From Volutella citrinella (Eukaryota > Ascomycota > Sordariomycetes > Hypocreales > Nectriaceae): a DNA stretch of 64,000 bases. The stretch covers positions 3,658,001 through 3,722,000 of the forward strand of contig JAWZSP010000005.1 of the NCBI GenBank assembly GCA_034401135.1, in the 5' to 3' direction. Both the position numbers and the translations under genes were made by a program. Below, piece after piece: positions 44,307 to 56,705 of the stretch; position 1 is the stretch's first letter; every line of letters starts with the position of its first letter. Under the pieces are notes generated by a model, which saw nothing but the letters and a program-made list of their open reading frames with translations, was not told where the DNA came from and did not search any database.

Positions 44307-46485
44307 ATGACTTCCTCCGTGCGTGGCAGCATTGCACCAGACCCCGAAGCTCGTGCAAAGCCGTCTACCCACCTCTACGATGGCCTCGATGCGGACGACG
44401 TAGCTGGGCTCGCTGCCATCGGCAAGGCCCCAGTCTTCAAGAGAAAGTTCAATTTCTGGACAGCCGTCGCAATGACAGTCTGTATCAATGCCACGGTAAG
44501 TAGCAAGACACATACACATCCCGCCAAGGCTATAGGGAGACCATTCCGCTGACTCCTTCCAAAGTGGGAAGGCATCTCGTCCACTCTTCTTCAAGGCCTT
44601 GCGTTGGGGGGCTCCATCGGTCTACTCGGCGGATACATTCTCACAAGTGTTGGCATGACCTGCCTGTGCGCAGTTGTGTCTGAAATGGCAAGGTACGCGT
44701 GAGAGTTGCAAGCAGCAAACAACCATCAGTGTCCCCGACCGGTTGCTGAACAGAAATATATAGTGTCTGGCCATCTTCTGGTGCTCAGTATCACTGGACT
44801 GCAGAGCTCGCACCTCCAAAATGGAGGGCCAGTTTGGTACGTCTCATGGCAGTTGGTCTGGTATGCATATGTCATACTAATCCGCTCCTAGTCGTGGATC
44901 GCTGGCTTGATGACTTTTGGGTACATCTGGATGGCTACAATCATGTGTGCCATGAGTGTTGCCATACAGGTCCAGGCATACGTGATCGTATCAAGACCCG
45001 AGTATGTTAATCAGAGGTGGCACACATACCTGGTGAGTTCTATTGTACCCTCAGTCTGCCCGTCTTGTACTATTCTAATTGTATTCTCACTCGTCAGATT
45101 TTCGTCCTAGTCATGGTCATCTACCTGCTTATGAATCTGTTCAGCAGCAGAGCGTTGCATCATTTGAACCTTGGAGGTAGGGACATAATCGGGTGGTACA
45201 TAGGGAGTCGAAACAGAAACGCTGACCTTCTTCTCCAGGCATTGCTACCCATGTTATCGGATTCTTCTTGATCGCAATCATCCTTCTCGTCATGAACAAG
45301 GACAAGAATACCACCGAGTATGTGTTTAGAGAGTTCATCAATAGCACAGGCTGGGAAAGCAATGGTCTTGCATTCTGCATCGGACTCACAACTCCGATGC
45401 TTGGATTTGCTGGCATAGAGATGGCAGCTCACTTTGCCGAGGAGATCCAGCATGTCCAGAAGAGTCTTCCCAGAGCGAGTGAGTATAGTCCAGCCCAGCA
45501 ACAGCGACAGCCGACGGAGTTCGACTGACACTTTCCTACTAGTGATCTGGACAATCACCATCAACAGTGTCATGACTTTCCCGTGGCTCGTCGCCCTCAT
45601 GTACTGCGCTGGAGATATCCAGGCTGTTGTGAGCGGCCCCATAGGCCTGTTGAGCCCCATGACCCAGGTACGACCCCAGACAACCGACTATTTTGAACAT
45701 GGCATGAGTGCTAATCACCCACGAATTTGCCAGATCATCATCAATAGCACCAACAACATTGGCCTTGGCATTTTTCTCAACTCCCTCGCAACCTACAACG
45801 CTCTGGTCGGTGGCATGACCGGCCTGGGCTCCTGCTCCCGCGTCATGTGGGCCATGGCCAGAGACGACTGCTTCCCACAGATGTTTCGCAGAGTCCACCC
45901 CAAGCTTGATGTTCCTGTCGAAACCATTGTGGTAGTGTGGATCCCCATGCTAGCCATTGGGCTCATTTACATTGGAAACCAGACGGCATTTTACAGCATC
46001 ATGAGCGGCGTCATGGCCATGTACATGATGTCGTACGCCTTTCCAGTAGGCCTCCACCTATTCTACGCCCGGAGGCACAAGAATATCCAGTACGGACCGT
46101 GGCAGCTGGGGCGATGGCGGCTATTTTTCAACGCCGTCGGGTTTACCTGGATATCTTTCATCATGATATTCCTCTGCTTCCCAATCTACAACCCCGTGAC
46201 TGCAACGAATATGTGAGTCGGCCTCGGGGCAAGAATGGCCCCTGAAAGCCTATCTACATGTATAGCTGCGCAGACAACGCTGACAAACGACATAGGAACT
46301 ACGCGTCTGTCATCCTTTTCGCCTTTCTCATCCTTGGTGTCGGCTGGTACCATTTCTATCTGCGTGGCAACTTTCAGGGCCCGGTTGTTGAGATTGTACT
46401 GGACGACGATGATACGGTCATTGCAGGACAAGCGGTCAAGGCGGCCTCAGTAGATGGCGCTTTGGCCCCAAAGAAGAGCAACTAG
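44307..46485 (+). CDS. APC-family amine/amino-acid permease (GABA/choline permease-like)
   Basis: Nine exons (44307..44495, 44565..44692, 44764..44836, 44892..45032, 45098..45176, 45239..45478, 45543..45667, 45734..46212, 46296..46485) give 547 residues. The hydrophobic pattern fits 12 transmembrane helices. The N-terminal GLAAIGKAPVFKRKFNFWTAV, the Gly-rich first helices (ALGGSIGLLGGYILTS), SSGAQYHWTAELAPP and the GFAGIEMAAHFAEEI helix are typical of fungal GABA/choline permeases of the APC superfamily. These import GABA, choline or other amines and amino acids across the plasma membrane. The gene stands inside the cluster next to oxidative enzymes and is the only transporter there, so it is the likely entry step. 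The C-terminal tail is short and acidic. Substrate specificity cannot be read from sequence. Confidence 0.93.
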
Positions 46486-47390
46486 CAATTTCCACCGACT
46501 TAGATAAAAGCCATATAAATATTACAAGTACAAATGTCTCTTATGAATTCTAAGTGTGCTTGTTGTACCAGTGTTTAGACTGGGTATAAATACTAGTAGC
46601 TATGCGCGTCCAGGCCCGAGGCACGTTGTTATCTACTAGTAATGCGGCTTATTTACCTGATTCAAGCCTCGTTGTCATGAAGAATGATTCTAGCATATAT
46701 ATAATGCACAATGACCTACCGTGAGCCGCTTGAAAGGGAGGGCTGGGCAAATTCTGCTCAGCTCAAGCAATAGTTCATCATTTTATGGCGCCCGTGAGCT
46801 TCCTGCTGAGGGCTGAAACAAAGTGATTCTGAGCTAATGGGCATTTATATGAGTTCGTCTGCTCAATCCGTTATGTCTCGCGGGGCTCGCACGGCCAAGG
46901 GATCCACGACGAATTCGTAGCCCCTCGGCGCTCGTGGGGTTTCCTCCACGAGGTAAGTAAGTACCACCTTGTCTGTTCAAGGTACGGGGGCAATGGGCAA
47001 AAGATAAGTGCGGGGTGCATATTCCAGGCTTGCGGAGACGGAACCCTCGGCCTCCGGGACACGGGTGGTGGCGTCAACCTCACAAGACCGGAAAATCTTT
47101 TTATTTGTTCTTCAGGCGGCCGGCCGGAGATGGGGCGAGAAGTAGCTCCCAATCGTACAGGGGGTTTGCATCCGTTAGCTTAACCTCGAGGAATCGGCCA
47201 GATAGCGACGGGTATTCTTTAGCCAATTAGGGACGCTACGGATCTGCTCACCTCTGACCGGATAATACGGACCGATCTCGACTTTGGCCAAGGTGCTTCG
47301 CTAAATACTTAACTGGACCCGCCCTAACGACACTACCCCAGACGCTGGGACAGTCGAGAATTCGTGAATTACACCCGTAACAAAGCCGTC
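46486..47390. promoter_or_regulatory. Promoter region of P450 A
   Basis: About 0.9 kb. It contains CGG/CCG-type candidate regulator sites, including CGGACCG at 47268-47274 (about 120 bp before the ATG) and a CTCGGCCTCCGG element near 47048. No gene is supported. Confidence 0.35.
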
Positions 47391-49008
47391 ATGATACAGG
47401 AAACGCTCGCACTCCTCAGAGCTCACTGGGCCTATGTGCTAGTCGCAGGCTGTGCTGCGCGCATCCTGTACAACTACTTTTATGGAGGACTTTGGAGAGT
47501 ACCAGGCCCGTTCCTCAGGCGACTATCCAGCATCCCGCGCATTGTTTCAGTTTATCAGGGCAAGTCCCACGACGACGACGTCCGCTTGCATCGAAAGCAC
47601 GGCAAAATCGTACGGCTGGGACCGAATTTACTATCCGTCTCTGACCCTGCGGAAATCAATCAGATCTACGGCATCGGCACCAAATTCATCAAGTCCCGCT
47701 TCTATGAGCTGTCCACAGCCTATGACGAGGAAGGCTTGGTCCCCGATACTTTCGTCCTAACAGACAAAGTGAGTATCAGTCGTTGAGCCTACTCCGCCAC
47801 CGCTTCCGATGCTAACATACCCACAAGGCCCTTCATACCCGGATGAAAAGAAATGCGTCCAACGCGTACTCGACCAACGGTTTAATTCAGATGGAGTCGT
47901 GGATTAACCCGGTGACCGATCGATTCTTGCGCAAACTTCACAAACTGGCCGGCCAGCCCGTCGATATGTCTGAAGCGTTCAAAGACTACGCAATGGACGC
48001 TGTATTTGCTGTGACCTTTGGCAGAGACTTCAACTACGTTGAACAGGGCGATGTTTTAAAGATGTATGGAATTTTGGAGACCGTCAGTGACTATATGGCC
48101 GTTGTAAGTGAAACTGACGCATCAAGCATTCACTACACCCCCCTGGTTGTATTGACTCTAACATACGGTCGGCCTAGGTTGGACAGGTACCCTGGATGCA
48201 CAAGTTCCTGTTAGCACAGCCGTTTGTGGCTAAACTCATGTTCGGCGAGGGCGGCGGTGACAAGGAAATGTTCGACCTTGCGATATCTGAGATTGAGGCT
48301 GCAAAGAAGAAGCAGTCGGAAGACGGGCCCCTCACATTTCTTCAGCGACTCCTCTTAAACCAGGCCAAGGATCCCGCATCTATCAACGACCGAGAAATTA
48401 TGACTCACGCGTTTGGTAACATCTCCGCGGGAAGTGATACTACCGCCATCGCCTTGCGCTCGATTCTATTCCACCTTCTCAAGCACCCTCGTGTGTACAA
48501 CAAGCTTTCGGAAGAGTTCAGCAGCCTGTCAACACCTGTGCAATTTACCGAGTCCAACAAGCTACCGTATTTTGCCGCCGTCATCCAAGAGGCTCTGAGG
48601 CTACACCCATCAGTCGGCATGATGCTTGCCCGTTTAGTCCCGGCCGAAGGGGCCGAGATCTGCGGCCACAAACTCGCCCCTGGCACTGAAGTGGGCATCA
48701 ACCCGTGGGTACTTCACCGCGATCCAGACGTGTTCCCCGATCCAGATACCTTCCGCCCTGAAAGATGGCTGTCGTCAGAGACGGACGATGAGCACCTCAG
48801 GGAGATGAACAGATCGTTCTTTACTTTCGGTCACGGAGCTCATACCTGCAGTGGGCGCTGGATCAGCCTGATGGAAATTAAGAAGGTAATCCCAACTCTT
48901 CTTCTCACATTCAACATGACGCTGGTCAAGGAGAGTGAATATGGGTTCAAAAATCGCTGGTTCACACCTCAGCACGGCCTCTTTGTCCGGTTCACCCCCA
49001 AGGTGTGA
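47391..49008 (+). CDS. Cytochrome P450 A (pisatin-demethylase-like)
   Basis: Three exons (47391..47768, 47828..48103, 48178..49008) give 494 residues. There is an N-terminal membrane anchor (AYVLVAGCAARILYNYFY) followed by the Pro-rich hinge WRVPGPF. The I-helix oxygen motif is AGSDTT, the K-helix ExxR is in EALRLHP, the meander is FRPERWL, and the heme loop FGHGAHTCSG has Cys at about residue 442. These features place it among ER-bound class II P450s of the pisatin-demethylase/benzoate-hydroxylase-like type that demethylate or hydroxylate plant aromatic compounds. The first ATG is 47391; the same frame is open further upstream but has no ATG. It is tail to tail with its paralog P450 B. Confidence 0.95.
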
Positions 49009-49675
49009 AACATGTTGGATAAATGCGTCCCTTCATCATCGCCTTCCTGCACTTGAGATGATATGATGGATCTCAAGAGGAGTTTAGGGCTGAGACCAAG
49101 GGACGAAGCCAATTACTTTGGGTTCCTTCATTGGCGCATTTATATCCATAGCGAGGTTGAGAGATGGCGAACGGCCAGTGTGAACACACTGTTGGATATA
49201 GGGTATATGTTGGAAGTTGGACTGTCATATCATTTATGCCATAGGCTCTAAGGAGCTCTTAACTGAGACTAAGTTGACATGCGCGAGCCCTCGGTCTGAA
49301 TCTGCCACGGATCATAGTTGTGATTCTTTCACTTGATAGATGTTCTTGTTGTCTAAAAGCATCGTTTAGTAAAATTGAATACTTGTTCTACCGACCTTGT
49401 CTCTTGTGTGGACGATCTAGCAAAGGAATTCCTCACAGAAAGCACGCTGGCTAATAACTAGTTCTGTTCATTTAGCTTGGTAGACTTAGGTAATTCATGA
49501 GACTTGCCGTAAGCTACCGATCCACTGATAAACCGTCACATTCTCGCAGGTGTGAAGGATGTCTTCAATTGCTAAATTTATACCATCGCACCAGACACTG
49601 TGGCTGAAGCATATAGACAGACGGAAGATTTCAGTTTACGACATTTATTACTCTCTTTCATTTGTCATAATATTC
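49009..49675. other. Intergenic between convergent P450 genes
   Basis: About 0.67 kb of AT-richer sequence, expected to hold the two 3' UTRs. No gene is seen. Confidence 0.5.
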
Positions 49676-51313
49676 TCATCTTCTGGAAAAGATAACCTCA
49701 AGACCCGTTTGCGTTGTAAACCACCAATTCTTGTACTCATAGTTCCTCCCATCATTCGCCAGGCGAAGATCATATCTAAGCAGCAATGTAGGAATCAAAT
49801 TAGTCATTTCGACCATACTAATATGTTGGCCGGAGCAGGTGTGACGGCCATGGCCAAAGGCGATCAGGCATCGATTCATCATCTTCAGTTGTTCTTCGCT
49901 GGATTCGGTCTTCAGCCAACGTGCCGGGTTGTATCTGGAGGGATCAGGGAAGATTTTTTCGTCATTGTGCAAAATCATAGGATTGATCCCGATCTCGACG
50001 CCCTCGCTGATGTAAAAACCGTCCACAACTTGCCCACCCTGTGGAGCTTGACGTCCCAGCAGCATACCAACGGGAGGATGCATGCGTAACGCTTCCTTGA
50101 CGCAGGCATTCAAGTAAGTAAGCTTGCCTGATTCCTTGAACATGACTGGGAGCCGAAGGTTTTCGCGAACTTCCTTGCATAGGGTCTGGTAGGCTGCAGG
50201 GTTCTTCAGGAGCAGGTAGATGACGGCTCGGAGTGCCGTCGCGGTTGTGTCACTTCCCGCAGAAATATTTCCCAGCGCGTTGCCGTGAATCTCATCGAGA
50301 CTGATGGTGGAAGGAGATTTTCGCTGGTTGTTCACCAACAGCTGCACAAACGTTTCTGGACCGTCCGACTCGGATTTGGCAAAGCTTCTTTCGGTTTCAC
50401 GGATAGCAAGATCCATCATCTGGAGCTGCGAGGTATTGTTCCCGGCGACCCATTCAGCCAAACGCGGGTTTTTCAGGAGGAACTTGTGGCACCAGGGGAT
50501 CTGGCCAAACTGAACACAGTCAACACCTTTGGCGCATTGGGCAGAAATTCTGACAGACTAGGAAATACTTACAATAGCCATGTAGCGAGAAAAAATGTCC
50601 AAGACGTGGTACAGGCGGAGGTGGTCACCCTTCTCGAGATAGTTCATATCTTGCCCAAAGGAAACGGCAAATATGGCATCCATAGCGTAGTTCTTCAGCA
50701 CCTCTCCAAAGTCACAGACAGTGCCGGCCTCGGCGTGCCGATCTAGCATGTTTAGGAGTCGCTCCGTCACTGGCTGTACTAGTGGCTCCATTTTCACGAG
50801 GCTGGCCAACGAGTATGCATTGGCAGCTCCCCGTTTGAGTCTGGAATGAACATGGCGGTCTTGGGTGCTGAACGGGTCATCAATATACTCCCCCTTGTCA
50901 TCAGTAAACGCTCCAAGCTTGAAGAACTCAGACTTGACAAATTTCGTAGAGATCCCATAGAGGTGCTCAACGGTATCGGCGCTCGCAACGGAGATGATCC
51001 TGGGGGCCACCCGCACGATTTTCCCATACTGTTTGTGGAGCTTCATATCATCAACATGGCTATGCGCCCGATAGACGGACCAGAGGCGCGGGATGGTCGA
51101 GATTGAGTTGAGGAACGGGCCTGGGACTTGCTGGAGATCTTTGTGGTATCGATTGTGGGCAAGATAGCCTACCAGGAGTACGCAGTACGCAACCAAAAGG
51201 AAAGGCAGCGCCGGGGCGTTAATCCAATGCTGAGTTGCGATAACAGCCTGGAGTTTCTCAGTTGCTGCGGCACGGAGCGTGCCTAGTGCACCGTAACTGG
51301 CCATTACGGACAT
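49676..51313 (-). CDS. Cytochrome P450 B (paralog of P450 A)
   Basis: Two exons (51313..50573, 50509..49676) encode 524 residues. The N-terminal anchor is LPFLLVAYCVLLVGYLA, then the hinge QQVPGPF. Motifs are AGSDTT in the I-helix, EALRMHP for ExxR, and the heme loop FGHGRHTCSG with Cys about 472. It shares with P450 A the intron between the YMA(V/I) and GQ(V/I)PW blocks but lacks A's first intron. Colinear blocks (KFLL, ISAGSDTTA, EIGINP/VGINP) show the two are paralogs, placed tail to tail. The likely role is a second hydroxylation or dealkylation step in the same pathway. The start at 51313 is the first ATG; another at 51304 is possible. Confidence 0.94.
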
Positions 51314-51811
51314 GCTGTGCTCCAAGTAAGGCAAAGTTGGAAGCAAACTGTGGCAATTTGTTGAATACTTGGTGTAACTACAGATTCGGGATTCATTCCT
51401 TTACGATTCGGTATGCCTTTATTATCACATGGTTTACAGGCAGATGGTTTCCCGGCCCTTGCGAGGGTGGAGCTGCTTTATTAGCGTCCGGATATCATAG
51501 CGAATAAAAAGTTAATCCCACATCCTAGTCAATAAGCGCTCCTAGTCTCCGCCCGAGGAACCGGAACCGCCCCCACCTACAGAGGTGGAAGTAACCCTTC
51601 GCTTGCTGCGTTGCTGGCACTACCCTTGCTCTAATACATTGTTGAATCCTGGACACCTTGTTCCTTTTGATCCCACACTTGCGTGCATCACAGCATCCAT
51701 CGTATTAGCAGTTCATTCGCTATTATTCCATTTACAATATTGAACTGGCTACTATGTACTCTGCTAATATGTGAGGTAACAACATGAATTGTTTTTTATT
51801 GCAAGGTGCTG
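51314..51811. promoter_or_regulatory. Promoter region of P450 B
   Basis: About 0.5 kb between P450 B and the 3' end of the cluster regulator. It contains the inverted triplet CGG-AA-CCG at 51562-51569, a possible Zn2Cys6 site, about 250 bp from the P450 B ATG. Confidence 0.35.
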
Positions 51812-54519
51812 TCAAGGAAACATTCCATCAACAGCAACATCCCAAGGAAATGAGACACGCTCCATTTGAAAGTCGAAGCCATCCTCGTCGTTTGAAAATA
51901 GGGCGTCAGCTTGGAGAATCCCACGTGTAGCTGTACCGGCACCTGTCTCACCCATCGGGATGTCACTGAGGTTTGAAGAAGGTTGGAAGAACTGGGCGAG
52001 CAGACAACTGGGGTCATCCGATGTGTTTCCCCTTTCATCCACCCCTATACCCTTCGAAGGGGTCTTTTCTGTTGAGAACTGTCCCCGGGGGCTCGGTTCC
52101 CCGAACTGCTCGGCGCTGCGGGCTCTGTCGTCGTCTTGGAATTGGTCTCCTCCGCCTTTTGTAGGAAGAATCAAGGGACTGGTGTGCGCCAATCTAGTGG
52201 AGGGCATGGAATCCACCTGGCCATCCCCTTGATTCTTCGTCCCTTGATCGTCCTCTATGCCAGTAAGGTATCCAGATAGATGGTCCGAATAACCCAGGGT
52301 CCACAGGTTATCATGCTCCGGAAGAAGGGGCATTGTGTTATTTCTAGGATGAGCATCATCAGATGATTTGGGGAGAGCAGGAGGATCCAGGGGCACGCAT
52401 GAAGGCTCTTCCACGTCCCTGAAACGGCTGAAATAGCCGCGAAAGGCATCCTCCATCGTGTCAGGCAGTTGCGCCAAGTCTACGTGATAGTTCTGGACAA
52501 GAGTGATTGTATCTAGCTGTTATGGATTGAGTTAGCGAGAAGAACCAAATATTCATTGAAAAAGGTGTATCATTATCGATCATGAACTCGATGTCAGTTG
52601 CAACATCACTCACCCAACTCTGGCCCTGGGGATAGAACCTGCTGACCGCTTTGATCACACTCTGTAAAAAGGTCAAGTCCTCAGTCATTTTGGGTTGGTC
52701 GGGTTTCGATCCCGATTTCTGTTGATGTAACAGGACGAAAAAGCTCTGCATGCAGCAATACCCCAGGAGCAACATGTGCTAGTCGACGTGTTAGTCCCAT
52801 TCGAATTCTATTGGAATCGATGCCCACCTTGAAGAAGCCTTGCTCCATCATAATGGCTTTTGCGAGGTCACATATCGCTACAGCACTTGATTCGCACCGA
52901 TTCCGCCTCTCTGCTAAGAAGAGAGCTGGGGCACTCGGATAGCTGATGCTTCGTGAATGCGTGGTTTGCTCTTGGTCTCCCTCGGCTCGAGGCCCTAAAA
53001 TTGGGAGAAAACTGTTGTTGAGTTCGAGGTCGCAGCAGAGGCATACTAGGCAGCAGATCGAGCCACCTAGGTCCTCGTCCTCGTGAGATTCACCATCTTC
53101 GTCCGCCTGGGAACATGGCGGTGTATCTGGGTGGCGGAGCAGTTGTGTCCCCAGTTCCTTGTGCAATGATCTGAAATCTGAATCAGGGTGCCACGGCGAG
53201 GATCTTTGCCACCCAAACCCGGTTGCACGATGACTCTGGATTCTCAAAAGAAATCGCACCAGGGACAGCAATCGTTTCGATTCACTGGGGTTGGTGAGCT
53301 CAACAGTACAGCCGCGTCTCTGGGTCATGGCCAAGAAGCCCTCGCCTGGTGACATTTTGGGGTTCCCGAGGCAGTGAGTCGCCTCTGTGACATCCAAAAA
53401 ATAGTTGACGGAATCCATTAGCTGCGACTGCTCCGGAGAGAGTTTACTCGTTGCTTGGCACAGGTGTGTGAGTCTTCTAGCCACAGCTAGAGCCGCGGAG
53501 GAGAGAATATTTCAGCGGGTGCGCAACGAACATGAACACTTCGCTGATGGGAAAGCCTACCCAAGTCTACCCATGCGATCCGCCCACATGAGATGCTGGC
53601 CTCGTATTCAATGAGAACGCAGGTTGTTTGTATCTTGTCAATCTGGGATTTGAGGTCCTCGGGGTAGCCCTCGATGGAGTCTCTAGCAATCTTGGCAAGT
53701 TGTGCAGCGACACGAGATCCTCGGACCTGTGGATGCGTCGAGAATCGCGCGCTACATGCGCAGGCGGCCAGGACGACGCCGACAAACGACGAGCCATTGG
53801 ATATTGCTTCCAGCAAGGAAGAGACGGGGACCACTTGCTGCACGAGGGCACTTCTGTAGTCGAAAAACAGTTCAACCAGGTGCGCCATCAGTTCGACGCT
53901 TGGTGGCCTAATACAACAAGAAGGTCAGCAAGACATCCATGACATGACACGATTTGCTAGTCCTAGTCAAGCCATACTCGATGCTGGTCGTCTTCGCATT
54001 GGACAGTATGCTTCTGAGGCCATCCATGCATACTTCTGCTGTCGACTCTTGGCCGGGGTCGGAGGGAGAGCTGGCCGTGGTCTCGAGTCGAGCCGGGCCG
54101 AACGTGTCCTGTGAGTGGACGGTAGGATCGGCTGCCGGCCATGTCCAAACTCGAAAGTTTGTCCCTGTTGGCCCCGTAGCCTGCTCATCCAGGGACGCAC
54201 GCGAGGGGGGCTTTGCTGGTGCCAGGCCGTGTATAATACGTTGAGCAGGACGCCTTGCCCGCGGGCCACGGCGCCCTCGGAACGTGTCAAATACACAGGT
54301 GTCACCACTCGTGACACATGCCGTGCAGGGCCTAACTCCACTGCATTTTCCCTGCAATTTCACCGGGTTAGAACCGACTGGCAGGCGTGCATACTCTTCT
54401 CACATCTCGGCTTGCAGAGAGCGGGTGCGACTTACACGACGCCTACGGCAACCTTCGCAGGCCAATGTGACCTTCGTCCTGGGAGCTGCTAAATCCGAGG
54501 TGCTTTGCTGAGGAGGCAT
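51812..54519 (-). CDS. Zn(II)2Cys6 transcription factor, probable cluster regulator
   Basis: Six exons (54519..54436, 54351..53978, 53907..53561, 53486..52828, 52778..52614, 52516..51812) give 777 residues. The first intron splits the zinc cluster: ACEGCRRRR before it and GKCSGVRPCTACVTSGDTCVF after it, giving C-x2-C-x6-C-x5-C-x2-C-x6-C. A basic linker RGRRGPRARRPAQR follows. The fungal transcription factor homology domain starts at PPSVELMAHLVELFFDYRS and includes ARRLTHLCQATSKLSPEQS and ILLGYCC-like helical blocks. The C-terminus (from residue about 580) is acidic and Ser/Pro-rich. Placed inside the cluster and divergent from the amine oxidase gene across 451 bp, it is the obvious candidate for pathway-specific control. 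Splice sites were chosen so that the frame and domain continue; the donor GTATGG at 53977 is the least certain. Confidence 0.85.
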
Positions 54520-54970
54520 TTTGGCTAGCCTGTTGCATTCGTAAAAGTTCTGAGATTGACCTGGGGTTGAAACTGGAATGAAAATGCCACTGAGGTCCGT
54601 CTTCATTTCTTTCCCGTCTCCGCACCCAAGGTCCATGTCTCCACACACCCATCCCATCACCAGATAATTAGGCCAGGCCACCCAAACCCTGGATGCCGGC
54701 CTGGATTTCCGGGACCGAGCCACGTCAAAAGCGATTGGCCAGTTTTTTCCGGAGCCCAACCTCTCCTGTTCGTGCTCCCGTCTGGGCAACGCCAGGCTTG
54801 TCCTGAATTTGAGTGGTAGTGGACTCGACTAGTTCATTTCCTTGCAATCTTGGTGTTCTTGCTATCGTCATTATTCTGATATTTATTCTTGCTTAGCTTC
54901 ACCTCGAAGCTACCGCATCTTTGCCCTCCAACTATCCCACCCGACTCCAAGCACCTCACTTGCAAGACCC

Positions 54971-56705
54971 ATGAAAAAAACCATGCCTCGTTCTAACGAA
55001 GGATTCATTTGGTCCGCATCAGGCGGCACGAAGCAGGGTCTGCCCACGATCGGCCTCGTTTCCCCTCCGGCAGCTTTCACGACGTCCAAGCACGATGTCT
55101 TCGACTCTATTGTTATCGGCGCTGGCTATGCCGGCCTTGTTGCTAGCCGAGATCTCGCGACTCAAGGTAAATGAATCAACATGCATTCGCATCATCGACG
55201 TAGATAGATTTTTAACTTAACATGCGTGGTCTATAGGCAAAAAGGTCCTGATGATTGAGGCTCGTGATAGGCTTGGTGGTCGAACCTGGACCAGCTCCAT
55301 CGGTGGTTTCAACTATGAGATGGGCGGCACCTGGATTCACTGGCACATGCCTCATATTTATCGGGAGGTCTCGCTATACGGCCTCCAGAATGACTGGATT
55401 GTTACCCAGATTCCCGGTAGTAAGGAGGATTACTGCACTCTTACAACGAGTGATGGCCAGCGCAACATCTCCCACGACGAAGAGGTGAGTGACACTGCTG
55501 CCGCCCCTGTGCATCTCGAATGCAACTTACCAACCGCGTCTGAAGGCATCCATCGTCGGTCGAGTATTCCAGGCGTTTGCTAATGTGGACGGCGACCACC
55601 TCCAACATTCGTGGAAGTACGCCTTCGGCACTGACCAGTCGCCCGAGCTTCTGGCCAAGTGGGATCGCATGTCTTGCCAAGATCGCGTTGATCAGCTCGA
55701 GGGCGATCTCTCTTCAGAGGAGATTTCTGTCCTCAAGGCATTTCTGATTCAGGCCGGCGGCAATGATCTCAGCCGCCTGGGCCTTCTTGATGCTCTCCGG
55801 TGGTGGGTCCTCGGATCCCACTCTCCTACTGGTCTCAACGAGATAGCTCTACACACACGCCTCCGGAGCGGACACAGCGAGCTCCACAGCCGACTGTTTC
55901 AGCACGCTCTTTCCACTGGCAACCTATCGTACAGCTTCAACACCCCGATTGCTCATATCAGGGAGGATGAGGACGGTGTGGTCACTGTCACAGCTCGCCA
56001 AGGACACAGCTGGAAAGCGAGATCCGTTATTCTGTCGGTCCCCCTCAACGTGGTCTCCTCCATCGAGTTCTCACCTCCTCTCTCCCAGCCCAAGCAGGAT
56101 GCCGCCAGAGAAGGCTCCATGAATTTGACCAACAAGGTTCATGTCGACCTTGTTGGCCCGGATTGGCTGTCATGGAGTTCGCTGGCCAACCCGGGCGTAG
56201 GAATGGTGGCAGCCTTCGGAGACCAACTAACACCGGCAAACAACACACACTTGGTTGCTTTCGGGCCAGATCCCAATAGCTCGACTGGAATTGAGATTGA
56301 CAACATGGACGCAATCAAGAAGTCAGTCTTACACTTGCTCCCAGAGAACAAGCGAGCCGGAGCCAGAGTGGACAAAGTGGTAAGTCTTTCCCAGATTCTC
56401 GATGCTCGACTGGAGTAGTCTGCTCAACCAGGATAATACAGGTCTGGCACGACTGGAATAAGGACGAGTTCTCCAAGGGCGCATGGTGCTTCCTGCCACC
56501 TAATTTCACCACCAAATACCTCAAGGCTCTCCAGGAGCCTCACGGCAATGTCTTGTTTGCCAGCGGCGACTGGTCTGATGGCTGGCGCGGATGGATAGAC
56601 GGCGCCGTCCAGATCGGCACCGAGGCTGCCCAGAAGGTGATCCAATCGCAGCAAGGCGACGGACAAGTTCGCAAGCCCGCCGATTTTTACAAGAGTAATC
56701 TCTAG
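54971..56705 (+). CDS. Flavin monoamine oxidase-like protein
   Basis: Four exons (54971..55166, 55237..55484, 55546..56379, 56442..56705) give 513 residues. The FAD fold VIGAGYAGL (Gly50, Gly52, Gly55) and RDRLGGRTWTSSIGG are the amine-oxidase signature; GGTWIHWHMPHIYREV lies at the flavin, and the C-terminal FASGDWSDGWRGWIDGAVQIG is the second flavin-contact block. The Cys that binds FAD covalently in animal MAO is absent there, as in the fungal MAO-N type. The enzyme would oxidise an amine to imine plus H2O2, the imine giving an aldehyde. The last residues are SNL, which might act as a weak peroxisomal PTS1, useful for H2O2 disposal; this is uncertain. The start at 54971 could also be 54983. 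It is divergent from the regulator and upstream of P450 C. Confidence 0.93.

Noticed and set aside
47364..47390. Upstream extension of P450 A in frame
   Set aside because: The frame is open but begins at GTG; the first ATG is 47391 and gives a normal membrane anchor.
54842..54970. 43-residue upstream extension of the amine oxidase
   Set aside because: It begins at TTG with no in-frame ATG before 54971, and its Cys/Tyr/Ser-rich composition is leader-like.
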